Part shown: positions 1-9,172 of the stretch, in pieces | Layout: the number at the start of each line of letters is the position of its first letter | How positions within the stretch are numbered: the stretch's first letter is position 1 | DNA from: Gluconacetobacter dulcium | Lineage (GTDB): Bacteria; Pseudomonadota; Alphaproteobacteria; Acetobacterales; Acetobacteraceae | Direction: 5' to 3' | Length of the DNA stretch: 64,000 nt | NCBI RefSeq assembly: GCF_014174165.1 | Contig: NZ_JABEQN010000008.1 | Location: forward strand, 1 to 64,000 | The notes under the pieces: generated by a model | What the model saw: the letters and a program-made list of their open reading frames with translations, nothing else | Told to the model about the DNA's origin: nothing | Database searches by the model: none | Translations under genes and position numbers: made by a program

Positions 1-1050
1 ACCGGCGCCGGGCTGGGCAACTACACGGTCAGCTATGTCCCGGGCACGCTGACGATCGACCCGGCCGCGCTGACCGTCACCGCGCTCGATCAGGCCAGCA
101 CCTACGGGCAGACGCCCGCCCTCGGGAACCGCGAATTCTCGACGGCAGGCCTCGTGAATGGTGACACCGTCTCGTCCGTGGCACTGACCACAGCGGCCAC
201 GGGCGCCAGCAGCGTCGGCACCTACGGCATCGCCGCCAGCGGGGCGACCGGCAGCGGCCTGTCGAACTATGCCGTCACCTATCGGGGTGGCACGCTGACG
301 ATCGATCCGGCTGCCCTGACCGTCACCGCGCTCGACCAGTCCAGCACTTACGGGCAGGCACCGGATCTCGGTACCAGCCAGTTCAGCACCAGCGGGCTGG
401 TCAACGGCGACACCGTCTCCGGCGTCACCCTGACCACGGCCGCCACGGGCGCCAGCAGCGTCGGCGCCTATGGGATCGCCGCCAGCGGCGCGACCGGCGC
501 CGGGCTGGGCAACTACACGGTCAGCTATGTCCCGGGCACGCTGACGATCGACCCGGCCGCGCTGACCGTCACCGCGCTCGATCAGGCCAGCACCTACGGG
601 CAGGCCCCGGATCTCGGTACCAGCCAGTTCAGCACCAGCGGGCTGGTCAACGGCGACACCGTCTCGGCCGTCACCCTGGCCACGCCGGCGACTGGCACCA
701 GCAATGTCGGCCACTATGGGATCACCGCTGCCGGCGCGACCGGCACCGGCCTGTCGAACTATGCCGTGACCTATCGGGGCGGCACGCTGACGATCGATCC
801 GGCCGCGCTGACTGTCACCGCGCTTGACCAGTCCAGTACCTACGGCAACAGCCCCGCCCTCGGCAGCTCGGCCTTCAGCACCAGCGGGCTGGTCAACGGC
901 GACACCGTCTCCGCCGTCCGCCTGACTACGACCGCCACGGCCGCGAGCACCGTTGGGACCTATACGATCGCCGCCAGCACCGCGACCGGCGATCGTCTCG
1001 GCAACTACCACGTCAACTACCGCCCTGGCGCTCTGTCCGTTGTGATGGCG
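1..1050 (+). repeat. 246-bp tandem repeats (82-aa MBG units)
   Basis: The start of the LTVTALDQ coding motif recurs at 67, 313, 559 and 805, an exact 246-bp period. Bases 1-111 are nearly identical to 493-603, while the intervening unit is a different variant, so units alternate in a 492-bp higher-order pattern. The last unit is the most diverged. This indicates recent unequal recombination or gene conversion within the coding region. Confidence 0.9.
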
Positions 1051-1440
1051 CCGTCGTCCGCGACGGCAGGGCTGTCCGCCGATCTCCGTTCTCAGGGCGT
1101 CGACTCCCTAACTGGCATCGTTAGCCAAGGGTTGAATACGGCTTTCGTTGCCGACCACGTCAGCGCGATCGCTACCCTCTCCGGAATCTCGTCCGCCCAC
1201 GAGACTTCAGGAAGCTCGACGGTTGTGTGGCCACACGAGAGCGCGGGTCCTGACGAGGTCCAGACACCAGAAGCCAGATCGACGGTCAGTCGACCCGCCG
1301 AAGAGGCACGCTCTGCAGCGCCGGCGCGCGCGCTTCCCCGGACGGCATTGCGCGCACATCTGCCGGCCAGACTCACATCCCGGAATGACGGGAACATCCT
1401 CACCCCACCCGTGTCTGCTCGCAATCAGATCGCGCGGTAA
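1..1440 (+). CDS. MBG-repeat exoprotein (TpsA-like adhesin), 3' part
   Basis: The frame is open from the first base, so this is the C-terminal ~479 residues of a longer protein. About 350 residues consist of 82-residue repeats, each carrying LTVTALDQ, a STYG motif, GLVNGDTVS and a closing GTLTIDPAA. These are typical of MBG-type beta-sandwich repeats in bacterial surface proteins. The last ~130 residues are low-complexity and show no recognised anchor. A TpsB-type transporter starts 12 bases downstream, so this is inferred to be the secreted partner of a two-partner secretion pair (filamentous haemagglutinin type). The signal peptide and TPS domain lie outside the window and could not be checked. 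The repeat assignment is firm; the adhesin role is inferred. Confidence 0.8.
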   Translation, partial: TGAGLGNYTVSYVPGTLTIDPAALTVTALDQASTYGQTPALGNREFSTAGLVNGDTVSSVALTTAATGASSVGTYGIAASGATGSGLSNYAVTYRGGTLTIDPAALTVTALDQSSTYGQAPDLGTSQFSTSGLVNGDTVSGVTLTTAATGASSVGAYGIAASGATGAGLGNYTVSYVPGTLTIDPAALTVTALDQASTYGQAPDLGTSQFSTSGLVNGDTVSAVTLATPATGTSNVGHYGITAAGATGTGLSNYAVTYRGGTLTIDPAALTVTALDQSSTYGNSPALGSSAFSTSGLVNGDTVSAVRLTTTATAASTVGTYTIAASTATGDRLGNYHVNYRPGALSVVMAPSSATAGLSADLRSQGVDSLTGIVSQGLNTAFVADHVSAIATLSGISSAHETSGSSTVVWPHESAGPDEVQTPEARSTVSRPAEEARSAAPARALPRTALRAHLPARLTSRNDGNILTPPVSARNQIAR

Positions 1441-1452
1441 GGAACCAAACTT

Positions 1453-3228
1453 ATGCCGAATCTAAATCGGGCCTTATTGGCGACATGCGCGGTTATCAGC
1501 CTTGGAGGGCTCGTTAGTAATCGCGCCTTTGGTCAAGCCTATGAACGCGACAAACCAAAAAATCCCGCGCCGCTATCGACGCCCGATCAGATTCAAGAGC
1601 CACCACGGGAGAGCGACGTCCTGCCCGACACCAAGAAGGTCGTTGTCTCCCGACTGGCCGGGATAGCGTTCTGGGACAATCCGGAGAAGATGCATAAGGA
1701 TGGGGTAACCCTGCGCGCCAATGGTATTTGGCACGATCCAAGCCTCGACCTTCTCGATAGATCTTCCTTCCAGAGCGAAATCGCAAAATATCTCAATAAG
1801 CCGCTCACACTTGCTGATATTAATAGCATCGTCTCTAAAGTGAGCGACCTGTATCGGACGCACGGACGCCCCTTCGTCTATGTTGCCATTCCGCCCCAGT
1901 TTCTTGGGAGCGGTGTGGTTCATTTCGTCATAATGGAATACCGGCTCGATAAAGTTTCCGTAAACGGGAACCACTGGTTTTCAAGCGAGCAGATTTCCCG
2001 AATGAGCGGGCTGAGATCGGGAAAGATACTCACGCTCTCCGACGTTCGGTACGGAATCGAGCGTCTCAACGATAACCCGTTCCGGACAGTAAATGCCGTC
2101 TTCTCCCCGAGCACAGAAAAGGGCGAAACTAACGTATTACTCCAGACAACAGACCGGTTCCCGTTGAATTTGTACGGCACCTTCGACACGGGAGGATTGC
2201 CAACCCTCGGACGGGAGGAGTGGGAGGTAGGTGGAACATGGGGCAATGTTTTCGGTTTAGGCCACACTTTGTCCTATCAGCTTACCCATTCAGTAAGCGA
2301 GCTTTACAATAGTCATTCGATCAATTACTCCGCGCCACTTCCGTGGGGCGACCAGATCCATGTCTTCGGATCCTATGCCTGGAACCGCCCCCGGGAGACT
2401 CTGAACGGGACCGAATTTGTCGAGAACGGCCACTCCGGACAGGCGAGTTTTCGTTATGTCCACGACTCACATCCGATTGAGGTATTCGGCCAAAAAGCGA
2501 CATTGTGGCAGCAGATCTCGGCGGGCTTTGATTATAAAACGACGAATAACTCAATCGAATTCGGGGGAATTTCAGTCTACGCCACCAACGCTGAGACTGT
2601 TCAGTTCCCAGTCGCTTACCGACTGACGTTACGCGATCCCTTTGGCGAGACCCAACTCCGGAACCAGGCGACATTCAGTCCTGGCGGGCTCACGGACGGC
2701 AACCACCGACACAGTTTTTCTCTTCTCGTTCCTGGTGCGAGCCCCCGCTATATTTACGATACCATGACGCTGGCTCGGACGACCTGGCTTCCGTGTGATC
2801 TTTCGTGGACGGTACAAGCAACGGGGCAGATCTCAACCACCAATCTGATGTATGCAAATCAGATCGGGCTCGGCGGGCTCTATACGACAAGAGGATACTT
2901 CACGGACACGATCCTCGGATCCGAGGGGGTGACCGTTGCGAATGAGGTCCACTCGCCGGCTTGGCACCTTCTCCGGGATCAGGACCTTGAGCAGATCGGG
3001 GTCTTCTTTGATTACGGCCACGTCTCCCAGGTGCGCCCGATTCCCAATCAGGTCAATTCGCTGGACCTCTCGAGTGTTGGATTGGATCTTCACCTTCAGG
3101 AATCCAGTTACGTCAACCTGTCATTCAATATCGGATGGCGGCTACGCTCGTTGCCCACCGTCAAACGCAATGAAGGCTACGGAAACAAGGGAGCGTTCGG
3201 TAATATTTCTATCACCGTAGGGTATTAA
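1453..3228 (+). CDS. TpsB-family outer-membrane transporter (ShlB/FhaC/HecB type)
   Basis: The 591-residue product has an N-terminal signal peptide ending near ISLGGLVSNRAFGQA, then a periplasmic region with POTRA-like segments (residues ~120-230), then a C-terminal beta-barrel with the family motif TRGYF near residue 480. The length matches TpsB proteins of 550-600 residues. It should thread the preceding MBG exoprotein across the outer membrane. An AAGGAA ribosome-binding site overlaps the stop of the upstream gene and sits about 8 bases before ATG 1453, so the two genes form an operon. Codon use is less GC-rich than in the exoprotein, mainly because the repeats are so GC-rich. Confidence 0.88.
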   Translation: MPNLNRALLATCAVISLGGLVSNRAFGQAYERDKPKNPAPLSTPDQIQEPPRESDVLPDTKKVVVSRLAGIAFWDNPEKMHKDGVTLRANGIWHDPSLDLLDRSSFQSEIAKYLNKPLTLADINSIVSKVSDLYRTHGRPFVYVAIPPQFLGSGVVHFVIMEYRLDKVSVNGNHWFSSEQISRMSGLRSGKILTLSDVRYGIERLNDNPFRTVNAVFSPSTEKGETNVLLQTTDRFPLNLYGTFDTGGLPTLGREEWEVGGTWGNVFGLGHTLSYQLTHSVSELYNSHSINYSAPLPWGDQIHVFGSYAWNRPRETLNGTEFVENGHSGQASFRYVHDSHPIEVFGQKATLWQQISAGFDYKTTNNSIEFGGISVYATNAETVQFPVAYRLTLRDPFGETQLRNQATFSPGGLTDGNHRHSFSLLVPGASPRYIYDTMTLARTTWLPCDLSWTVQATGQISTTNLMYANQIGLGGLYTTRGYFTDTILGSEGVTVANEVHSPAWHLLRDQDLEQIGVFFDYGHVSQVRPIPNQVNSLDLSSVGLDLHLQESSYVNLSFNIGWRLRSLPTVKRNEGYGNKGAFGNISITVGY

Positions 3229-3237
3229 TGAATGCGG

Positions 3238-3432
3238 TTACCCCTGACTGGCGGCCTTCTTCTTTTGTTCATCTTCGGCGAGTTGCGCCTCTTGGCGCTC
3301 AAGTTCGCTTTCAATTGCGCGGCGGATGAACTCAGCCATACGTCTTGGGCCCACCAACGCTTCAATCCTTTCCCGAAGAACGTTCGGAAGTCGGACATTT
3401 GTGGAGCGAAAGTTGAGTGGTGGGCGTCCCAT
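3238..3432 (-). CDS. small ribbon-helix-helix type DNA-binding protein
   Basis: The product has 64 residues. FRSTNVRLPNVLRERIEAL followed by a helix with FIRRAIESELERQEAQ matches the beta-strand/helix/helix layout of MetJ/Arc/CopG regulators and antitoxins. The C-terminus is highly charged. It converges on the TpsB gene, whose stop is 9 bases away. A double palindrome about 40-85 bases upstream is a plausible self-operator. No toxin gene is adjacent, so it may be a solitary regulator or an orphan antitoxin. The fold call rests on pattern only. Confidence 0.6.
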   Translation of the reverse strand: MGRPPLNFRSTNVRLPNVLRERIEALVGPRRMAEFIRRAIESELERQEAQLAEDEQKKKAASQG

Positions 3433-3474
3433 GTGCGGACGCTATGCCCCAGCGCCCGTTCCGTCAATCTTCCA

Positions 3475-3516
3475 TAAACGGCACCGTTTATTGACATGGA
3501 TAAACGGTGCCGTTTA
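3475..3516. promoter_or_regulatory. paired palindromic operator
   Basis: TAAACGGCACCGTTTA (3475-3490) is followed after 10 bases by its exact reverse complement TAAACGGTGCCGTTTA (3501-3516). Each arm is itself a near-palindrome, so there are two dyad sites in tandem, as expected for cooperative RHH dimers. The site lies between the RHH gene and the plus-strand lipoprotein gene. The spacer begins with TTGACA, which could be a -35 element. Confidence 0.65.
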
Positions 3517-3616
3517 ATCTCTCCATGTCTTCACTCTGCGGCCTTCAGGACAGAAGGCTCACCTGCCAGCATCGCGGCCCATGGCTATCCGTGCGGCTAT
3601 CCAAAGGAATCTTCGT

Positions 3617-4426
3617 ATGCGTCTTCAGAGTAATCCGCTCCTCCTTCTTGCCGGCTCGGTTTTCCTCCTGAGCGGTTGCGGCGGCTCCACACCAGCACCT
3701 GAGCCTGTTTTGCTTAGCCAGTTCAGCGCGAACACGGACCGCTTCACCGTCGTCAGCGCCGTCGGCAAACCCGACGGCTCTATTCAGAAGGATGGGCGCA
3801 ACTGCGACATTTACCGGCTCTATACGACCGGGCTGACGTCGGGTGGCCGCGCCGCGGTCAAGGCCGCAGAGGTGTTGACGAGTGTCGCCACATTGGGCGT
3901 CGCGCAGATCGGCTGGGCGATCGGCAAAGCGGGCACGCGACCGCAGGTTCACACCGTCCTTTTCTGCTTCGCGAGCAACGACAAACTTGTCGATATCTAC
4001 GACAAGGATCCGACGAACACGTCTATTGCGGTCCATCGTATCGTGAACCGTGAAGCGTACAGTGCGCCGGTCGTAATGCAGGCGGCTTCGTCGCCGAGTA
4101 CGATTGCCGAGGTTGCGGCATCACCAGCGCCACCGTCCTCGCCGGATACGGGCCCGACGTCGGATCGTGAAGGGGCGGGCGCTACTGTGACGACCGATCC
4201 CTCAACGGGCGCCGAGGTGATTCACGAAAAGCCCGTGGCGCCGAGAGAAGCCGCCGCGGCCGGATCGATCAGTTTGGGCAACGTATCGCAGGAGGCAACA
4301 ACCGGGCTCGCGCAAGTGCCCAAGGGAAAGGTGGTTGTGAAGGCCGACGCGACTGCTGACGACCTCAATGACGTCAGCGCGCGCCAGTCGGAAGTCGCGA
4401 ATAAGGCGGCGTTGCACAGTCGGTGA
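3617..4426 (+). CDS. putative lipoprotein of unknown function
   Basis: The start at 3617 is preferred because AAAGGA lies about 9 bases upstream and it yields a compact signal peptide; the upstream ATG 3581 would add 12 residues. The lipobox LLSGC ends at about residue 21, so the mature protein should be lipid-anchored. The mature N-terminal half contains two cysteines (RNCDIYRL and VLFCFASND) and a hydrophobic alanine/glycine-rich stretch (AAEVLTSVATLGVAQIGWAIG). This resembles small outer-membrane-assembly-like lipoproteins, but no family is recognised. The C-terminal third is rich in Pro/Ala/Ser and probably disordered. Confidence 0.65.
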   Translation: MRLQSNPLLLLAGSVFLLSGCGGSTPAPEPVLLSQFSANTDRFTVVSAVGKPDGSIQKDGRNCDIYRLYTTGLTSGGRAAVKAAEVLTSVATLGVAQIGWAIGKAGTRPQVHTVLFCFASNDKLVDIYDKDPTNTSIAVHRIVNREAYSAPVVMQAASSPSTIAEVAASPAPPSSPDTGPTSDREGAGATVTTDPSTGAEVIHEKPVAPREAAAAGSISLGNVSQEATTGLAQVPKGKVVVKADATADDLNDVSARQSEVANKAALHSR

Positions 4427-4560
4427 CTGGCGAGGCTACTGCCTGCCGGTAGCCGGGGTTCGGGGAGACACAGAGGCGATCTGCTCTCTCCGATCTTTGC
4501 CACTCCGCCAGCATCGAGACGGCGAAAATACGACATGCTCTTCTTGATCGAGAGATTTCA

Positions 4561-5400
4561 ATGGGAACGAATTCGGGGATCGAATGGACAGACCACACTT
4601 TCAATCCGTGGGTAGGCTGCACGAAGATTAGTGCTGCTTGCGATCACTGCTATGCTGAAGGGTGGGCGAAACGTGCTGGCCATCCAGACCTATGGGCAGG
4701 TAAACGCCGCCGCACCTCAGAGAAGAACTGGAACCTGCCCTTACGCTGGAACCGGGAGGCGCAGGCCTCAGGGGTCCGCGCCCGCGTCTTCTCTGCCAGC
4801 CTTGCGGACGTGTTTGACAACCAGGTTCCGCCTGACTGGCGGACCGACCTATGGAATCTCATTGCCGCAACCCCGGGGTTGGACTGGCTGCTCCTGACTA
4901 AGCGGCCACAGAACATCTCAGGGATGCTCCCGCCTTGCTGGCAGGATGAGCCATGGCCCAATGTCTGGCTGGGCACGACGATCTGCAATCAGGAGGAGGC
5001 CGACCGAAATGTTCGCCATCTCACTACAATCCCGGCGGCGTTGCGCTTCCTCAGCATTGAGCCGCTGCTGGGTCCACTGACGTTCCGCTGGGCACGATGG
5101 GTCGACCAGGACGCCACGTTGCGGAAGTTCGGTCGGCTCGGCCATCTCGAGGGGCTCCGGGGGATTCACTGGGCAATCGTAGGCGGTGAATCGGGCCCGC
5201 ACGCGCGCCCGATGGATCTCGCGTGGGCCAGGGCGCTTCGCGACGAGTTTCAGGAGGCCGGAACCGCATTCTTCTTCAAGCAATGGGGGGAGTACGACGC
5301 GAGCGGCGTCCGCGTCGGAAAGAAGCGTGCCGGCCGGCTGTTGGACGGCCGCATTTGGCAGCATGTGCCTGGGCCTCGTTCGCTAACAACGTTGCCGTGA
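4561..5400 (+). CDS. DUF5131 (phage Gp37/Gp68-like) protein, radical-SAM-like
   Basis: The 279-residue product starts MGTNSGIEWTDHTFNPWVGC. It has a three-cysteine pattern C-x6-C-x2-CY at residues 20-30, and family motifs LTKRP, WLGTT, LSIEPLLGPL, VGGESG and FFKQWGE. This is the DUF5131 family, often found in phages and mobile elements, with a cysteine cluster reminiscent of radical-SAM Fe-S binding. The biochemical activity is unknown to me. A small ORF follows 48 bases downstream on the same strand. Confidence 0.85.
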   Translation: MGTNSGIEWTDHTFNPWVGCTKISAACDHCYAEGWAKRAGHPDLWAGKRRRTSEKNWNLPLRWNREAQASGVRARVFSASLADVFDNQVPPDWRTDLWNLIAATPGLDWLLLTKRPQNISGMLPPCWQDEPWPNVWLGTTICNQEEADRNVRHLTTIPAALRFLSIEPLLGPLTFRWARWVDQDATLRKFGRLGHLEGLRGIHWAIVGGESGPHARPMDLAWARALRDEFQEAGTAFFFKQWGEYDASGVRVGKKRAGRLLDGRIWQHVPGPRSLTTLP

Positions 5401-5448
5401 GGGACCGGGCGGTGATAAGAACATACAGGGAACAATGGAGCCGCCCCC

Positions 5449-5715
5449 GTGACAGCCTCGGTCGAGACAAAGATTCTTTTCCAGCCGTATCGATGGAAGA
5501 GCCAGAAGCGTGGTCCTGACCGCCTGGAGGCGGCTCCTGCCATCGAATGCAAAATTATCGGTGACGGGTTACGCAGGATCGAAAAGATTCGCGCCGGTGG
5601 CACCGGCTTCGCGGGTGCGCAGCTCGTGCGCATCTCGGTGGATATCGAAGCCGGAGATTACGGCGAACCCGAGTTTCTTGACGAGGCCGGGCATGTCCCG
5701 GCCCGGGACGAGTGA
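5449..5715 (+). CDS. small conserved-looking protein, unknown
   Basis: The GTG start at 5449 has a purine-rich AATGGAG about 8 bases upstream. The 88-residue product is charged, with no membrane segment or recognised motif. It lies 48 bases downstream of the DUF5131 gene, so co-transcription is likely, and it converges on dnaE2, whose stop is 42 bases away. No function is proposed. Confidence 0.45.
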   Translation: MTASVETKILFQPYRWKSQKRGPDRLEAAPAIECKIIGDGLRRIEKIRAGGTGFAGAQLVRISVDIEAGDYGEPEFLDEAGHVPARDE

Positions 5716-5757
5716 TTGCCCTTTCGATCGCTACGCGATCGATTGCAGGATACCCTG

Positions 5758-8700
5758 CTACCGGAAGTCCCGAGCGCGTTGGAGGGTTCTGGCCGAAGCA
5801 GGGCCGTCTTCCCGCCCGATCTTGCCGAGGTCGGCCGTGAGGTCCTCGAACCGCACGGCGACGACGTGGATGACGTCGCCTTCCCGTTGAAGGAGCCCTT
5901 GTACGGCGATCATGGCGGCGCCGATGACGATCCGCCGCTGCGCCTCCATCCGGTCCTTCCAGACGACGAGGTTAGCAGTGCCCGTTTCGTCCTCGATCGT
6001 CATGAACAGGACACCTTTCGCTGTGCCTGGGCGCTGCCGCATCAGCACGATGCCGGCGACGGAGACACGGCGACCGTCGCGCAGCGCGCCCAAGGCGCCA
6101 CATGGCGTCAGCCCGCGGCTAGCCAAATTCTCGCGTAGAAACGCCACCGGATGCCGGCGGAGGCTCAACCCTGTCGTATGGTAATCTTCGACAACCTCGC
6201 CCCCCTCAGAGAGATCCGGCAGGACGAACATCGGCTCCACAATTTCCGGCTCCGGCCGGTTGCGTAGAGCGTCCGCAGCGGCAAACAGCGGCAACGGGCT
6301 GTCGGCCAACCCCTTGATCTGCCAGAGCGCCGCGCGTCGATTCAGACCCAGGCTGTGCAGCGCGTCCGCCTCGGCAAGGCGTTCGATCGCCGAGACCGGG
6401 ATGTCGGCCCGCCGCCAGAGGTCATCCACGCTCTCGTAGGGCGAGGTCCGGTTGGCGATGAGCTGCGCCGCATGGTCGTTGGAAAGTCCCTTCACCAGGC
6501 GAAAGCCCAGGCGGACAGACTGTCGTGGGGCGCCGGGTCGGCCTTCGAGGGTGCAATCCCAGCGCGACCGGTTGACGTCGATCGCCCGGATCTCCACCCC
6601 ATGCTCGCGGGCGTCACGAACGATCTGCGCCGGCGCGTAGAAGCCCATCGGCTGGCTATTGAGAAGCGCGGCGCAGAACACATCGGGGTGGTGGCATTTC
6701 AACCAGGCCGACGCATAGGCCACCAGTGCGAAGCTCGCCGCGTGGCTCTCCGGGAATCCGTAGCTGCCAAACCCTTCGAGCTGGCTGAACGTGCGCTCGG
6801 CAAATGATTGCTCGTAACCCCGGTCGACCATCCCCTGCACAAGCTTTTCGCGAAACACCGAAACACCGCCCGTGAATTTGAAGGTCGCCATCGAGCGACG
6901 AAGCTGGTCCGCCTCTCCGGGCGTGAAGCCGGCGCAATGGATCGCGACCTGCATCGCCTGCTCCTGAAACAGGGGCACGCCAAGGGTCTTGCCGAGAATG
7001 GCTTCGAGGGCCGGGGAGGGGCAATCGGGGTCTTCCAGTCCTTCGCGCCGGCGGAGATAGGGATGAACCATATCGCCCTGGATCGGCCCAGGCCGGACGA
7101 TCGCCACCTGCACGACCAGGTCATAGAAGGTCTTCGGCCTCAGGCGCGGCAACATCGACATTTGCGCCCGGCTCTCGATCTGGAATGTGCCGAGCGTGTC
7201 GGCCCGGGAGATCATCGCATAGGTTCGGGCATCCTCGGGTGGAATGGTGGCGATATCCATCCTGATTCCGAAGCGGTCGTCGAGCAGCTCGAAACACCGG
7301 CGCAGGCACCCCAGCATGCCCAAACCAAGGACATCGACTTTCATGAAGCGCAGGACGTCGATATCGTCCTTGTCCCAGGTGATGATCTGCCGGTCTTCCA
7401 TGGCAGTCGGCTGCACCGGCACCAACTCGTCGAGCCTGTCGCGGGTCAACACGAAGCCGCCCGGATGCGTACCGAGCTGCCGGGGAAAGCCGATCAACTG
7501 GCGGGCCAGATGCAACGTCAGCGCCAGTCGGCGATCGCGCAGGTCGAGATTGATTTCCTGTGCCCGGGCCTGCAGCAGATCGGGATCGTCCAGCGCGGAG
7601 CCGAGATGCTTGGCCATCTGCGCGGTCAGATCGTCCGCAAGTCCGAGCACCTTGCCGACCTCGCGCAGCGCGCCGCGTGGCTGGTAACGCATGACCGTCG
7701 CGCACAGAGCGGCGTGGCTCCGCCCGTAACGCCGATAGATCCACTGGATCACCTCCTCCCGTCGGTCGCTTTCGAAATCGACATCGATGTCGGGCGGCTC
7801 GTTCCGCTCGGCCGACACGAACCGCTCGAACAGCAGGCCGCTGCGGACGGGATCGATCGCGGTGATGGCCAGCACATAGCAGACCGCGGAATTGGCGGCC
7901 GACCCGCGCCCCTGGCAGACGATCCCGAGTGAGCGTGCGTACTGAACGATCGTGTTCACGGTCAGGAAATAGGGCGCGTAATCCAGCCGGCCGATCAGAT
8001 CCAGTTCGTGTTTGATCTGCGCCAGGACACTCTTCGGCGTGCCGGCAGGATAGCGGCGCGGCAAGGCTTCGCGGACCAGGCGCGTCAGTGTCGCCTGCGG
8101 GGTCTCGCCGGCGACGTCGCTCTCGGCCGGATATTGATATTTCAGATCCGCCACGCTGAAGCAGCACCGCGTGGCGATCGTGCGCGTCGCCGCGAACGCC
8201 GGTTGAAACCCCCGGTAAAGGGCCGCCATTTCGGCCGGCGATTTCAGGTGCCGATCCCTGAAGGGCTCACGGTTTGCCCCGAGCTGATCGAGCGGTGTTC
8301 CCACCCGGATCGCCGTCAGCACATCCTGCAGGATATGGCGCTGCGCGTCGTGGTAGAGCACGTCGCCGACCACGACGGTCGGCACGCCCGCTCCGCCGGC
8401 GAGATCCGCCAGGGCATGAAGGCGCGCCAGATCCCCGGGGCGCCGACGCAGGGTCAACCCAAGATAGGCGCTGTCGATCCCGCCTTTCCGCTCCTGGTCC
8501 CCGAGGCAGCTCAGGGCGCGGGTCAGTTCGGCATCCGGGATATCAGGGAGCAGGATGACGACGAGGCCGGCGCCGCCCGCCTCCAGGTCTTCCCAGGTCA
8601 GGGTGAACACCTGCCGCTCGCCCCGCTTGTGTCCCAGCGTCAGCAGGCGGCACAGGCGACCCCAGGCGACCCGGTCGGTCGGATAGGCGAGGAGTGCGGT

Positions 8701-8952
8701 TCCATCGGTCAGGTCGAGCCTTACGCCCGGGACCAGGCGCACGCCATGTTCCTCGGCTGCCACATGCGCGCGGATGATCCCGGCAACCGAATTATGGTCG
8801 GTCACGCCCAGAGTGTCGTAGCCGAGCGCGGCCGCACGGCCGAATAACTCGTCCGGGTGGCTCCCGCCCCGCAGGAAGGAGAAATTGGTCGCCACCTGCA
8901 GTTCGACATAGGGGGCGGCGCTGTCAGGCATCGTCGGGCTGGCGGTCGGCAT
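5758..8952 (-). CDS. dnaE2: error-prone DNA polymerase DnaE2 (ImuC)
   Basis: The 1064-residue product is a C-family polymerase. An N-terminal PHP domain begins [16 protein letters not shown]. The palm has [18 protein letters not shown] near residue 390, containing catalytic aspartates, and the finger region has the RPGPIQGDM motif. The C-terminal OB segment has [19 protein letters not shown]. The length matches DnaE2 rather than the replicative DnaE1 (~1150). It is the last gene of the imuA-imuB-orf82-dnaE2 operon and performs translesion synthesis with ImuB during the SOS response. Its start overlaps the end of the 82-residue ORF by 29 bases; ATG 8931 is an alternative. Regulation is inferred from the LexA box upstream of imuA. 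Confidence 0.96.
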   Translation of the reverse strand: MPTASPTMPDSAAPYVELQVATNFSFLRGGSHPDELFGRAAALGYDTLGVTDHNSVAGIIRAHVAAEEHGVRLVPGVRLDLTDGTALLAYPTDRVAWGRLCRLLTLGHKRGERQVFTLTWEDLEAGGAGLVVILLPDIPDAELTRALSCLGDQERKGGIDSAYLGLTLRRRPGDLARLHALADLAGGAGVPTVVVGDVLYHDAQRHILQDVLTAIRVGTPLDQLGANREPFRDRHLKSPAEMAALYRGFQPAFAATRTIATRCCFSVADLKYQYPAESDVAGETPQATLTRLVREALPRRYPAGTPKSVLAQIKHELDLIGRLDYAPYFLTVNTIVQYARSLGIVCQGRGSAANSAVCYVLAITAIDPVRSGLLFERFVSAERNEPPDIDVDFESDRREEVIQWIYRRYGRSHAALCATVMRYQPRGALREVGKVLGLADDLTAQMAKHLGSALDDPDLLQARAQEINLDLRDRRLALTLHLARQLIGFPRQLGTHPGGFVLTRDRLDELVPVQPTAMEDRQIITWDKDDIDVLRFMKVDVLGLGMLGCLRRCFELLDDRFGIRMDIATIPPEDARTYAMISRADTLGTFQIESRAQMSMLPRLRPKTFYDLVVQVAIVRPGPIQGDMVHPYLRRREGLEDPDCPSPALEAILGKTLGVPLFQEQAMQVAIHCAGFTPGEADQLRRSMATFKFTGGVSVFREKLVQGMVDRGYEQSFAERTFSQLEGFGSYGFPESHAASFALVAYASAWLKCHHPDVFCAALLNSQPMGFYAPAQIVRDAREHGVEIRAIDVNRSRWDCTLEGRPGAPRQSVRLGFRLVKGLSNDHAAQLIANRTSPYESVDDLWRRADIPVSAIERLAEADALHSLGLNRRAALWQIKGLADSPLPLFAAADALRNRPEPEIVEPMFVLPDLSEGGEVVEDYHTTGLSLRRHPVAFLRENLASRGLTPCGALGALRDGRRVSVAGIVLMRQRPGTAKGVLFMTIEDETGTANLVVWKDRMEAQRRIVIGAAMIAVQGLLQREGDVIHVVAVRFEDLTADLGKIGREDGPASARTLQRARDFR

Positions 8953-9172
8953 TCGGATGCCGATGCCGGCTGGTATCAGGTAGCGCTGCGCCGGCGCCGC
9001 ATCGCACCAGTCGGAAGCCGCAGCGGCGCAGATGTTCGACCAGGCGCTCCGCGACGATGCGGGCCATCAGCTCGTCGGCGTCATGGACACGCCGTCGGCC
9101 GTCATAGCGCAGCGCGTCGCTCAGGGCGTCCGCGATCTCGGCCGGATCCGCCGGCTTCAGCTCTTCCCCCAT
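8924..9172 (-). CDS. 82-aa protein between imuB and dnaE2
   Basis: The start codon overlaps the imuB stop as TAATG at 9170-9174, and the 3' end overlaps dnaE2 by 29 bases, so the frame is tightly locked into the operon. The product starts [20 protein letters not shown]. It has a helical central part ([23 protein letters not shown]) and a polar tail. No catalytic motif is visible. The position suggests an accessory to the ImuB/DnaE2 mutasome, but that is inference only. Confidence 0.7.
   Translation of the reverse strand: MGEELKPADPAEIADALSDALRYDGRRRVHDADELMARIVAERLVEHLRRCGFRLVRCGAGAALPDTSRHRHPNADRQPDDA

Noticed and set aside
6808-7932. 374-codon plus-strand open frame
   Set aside because: It is antisense to dnaE2.
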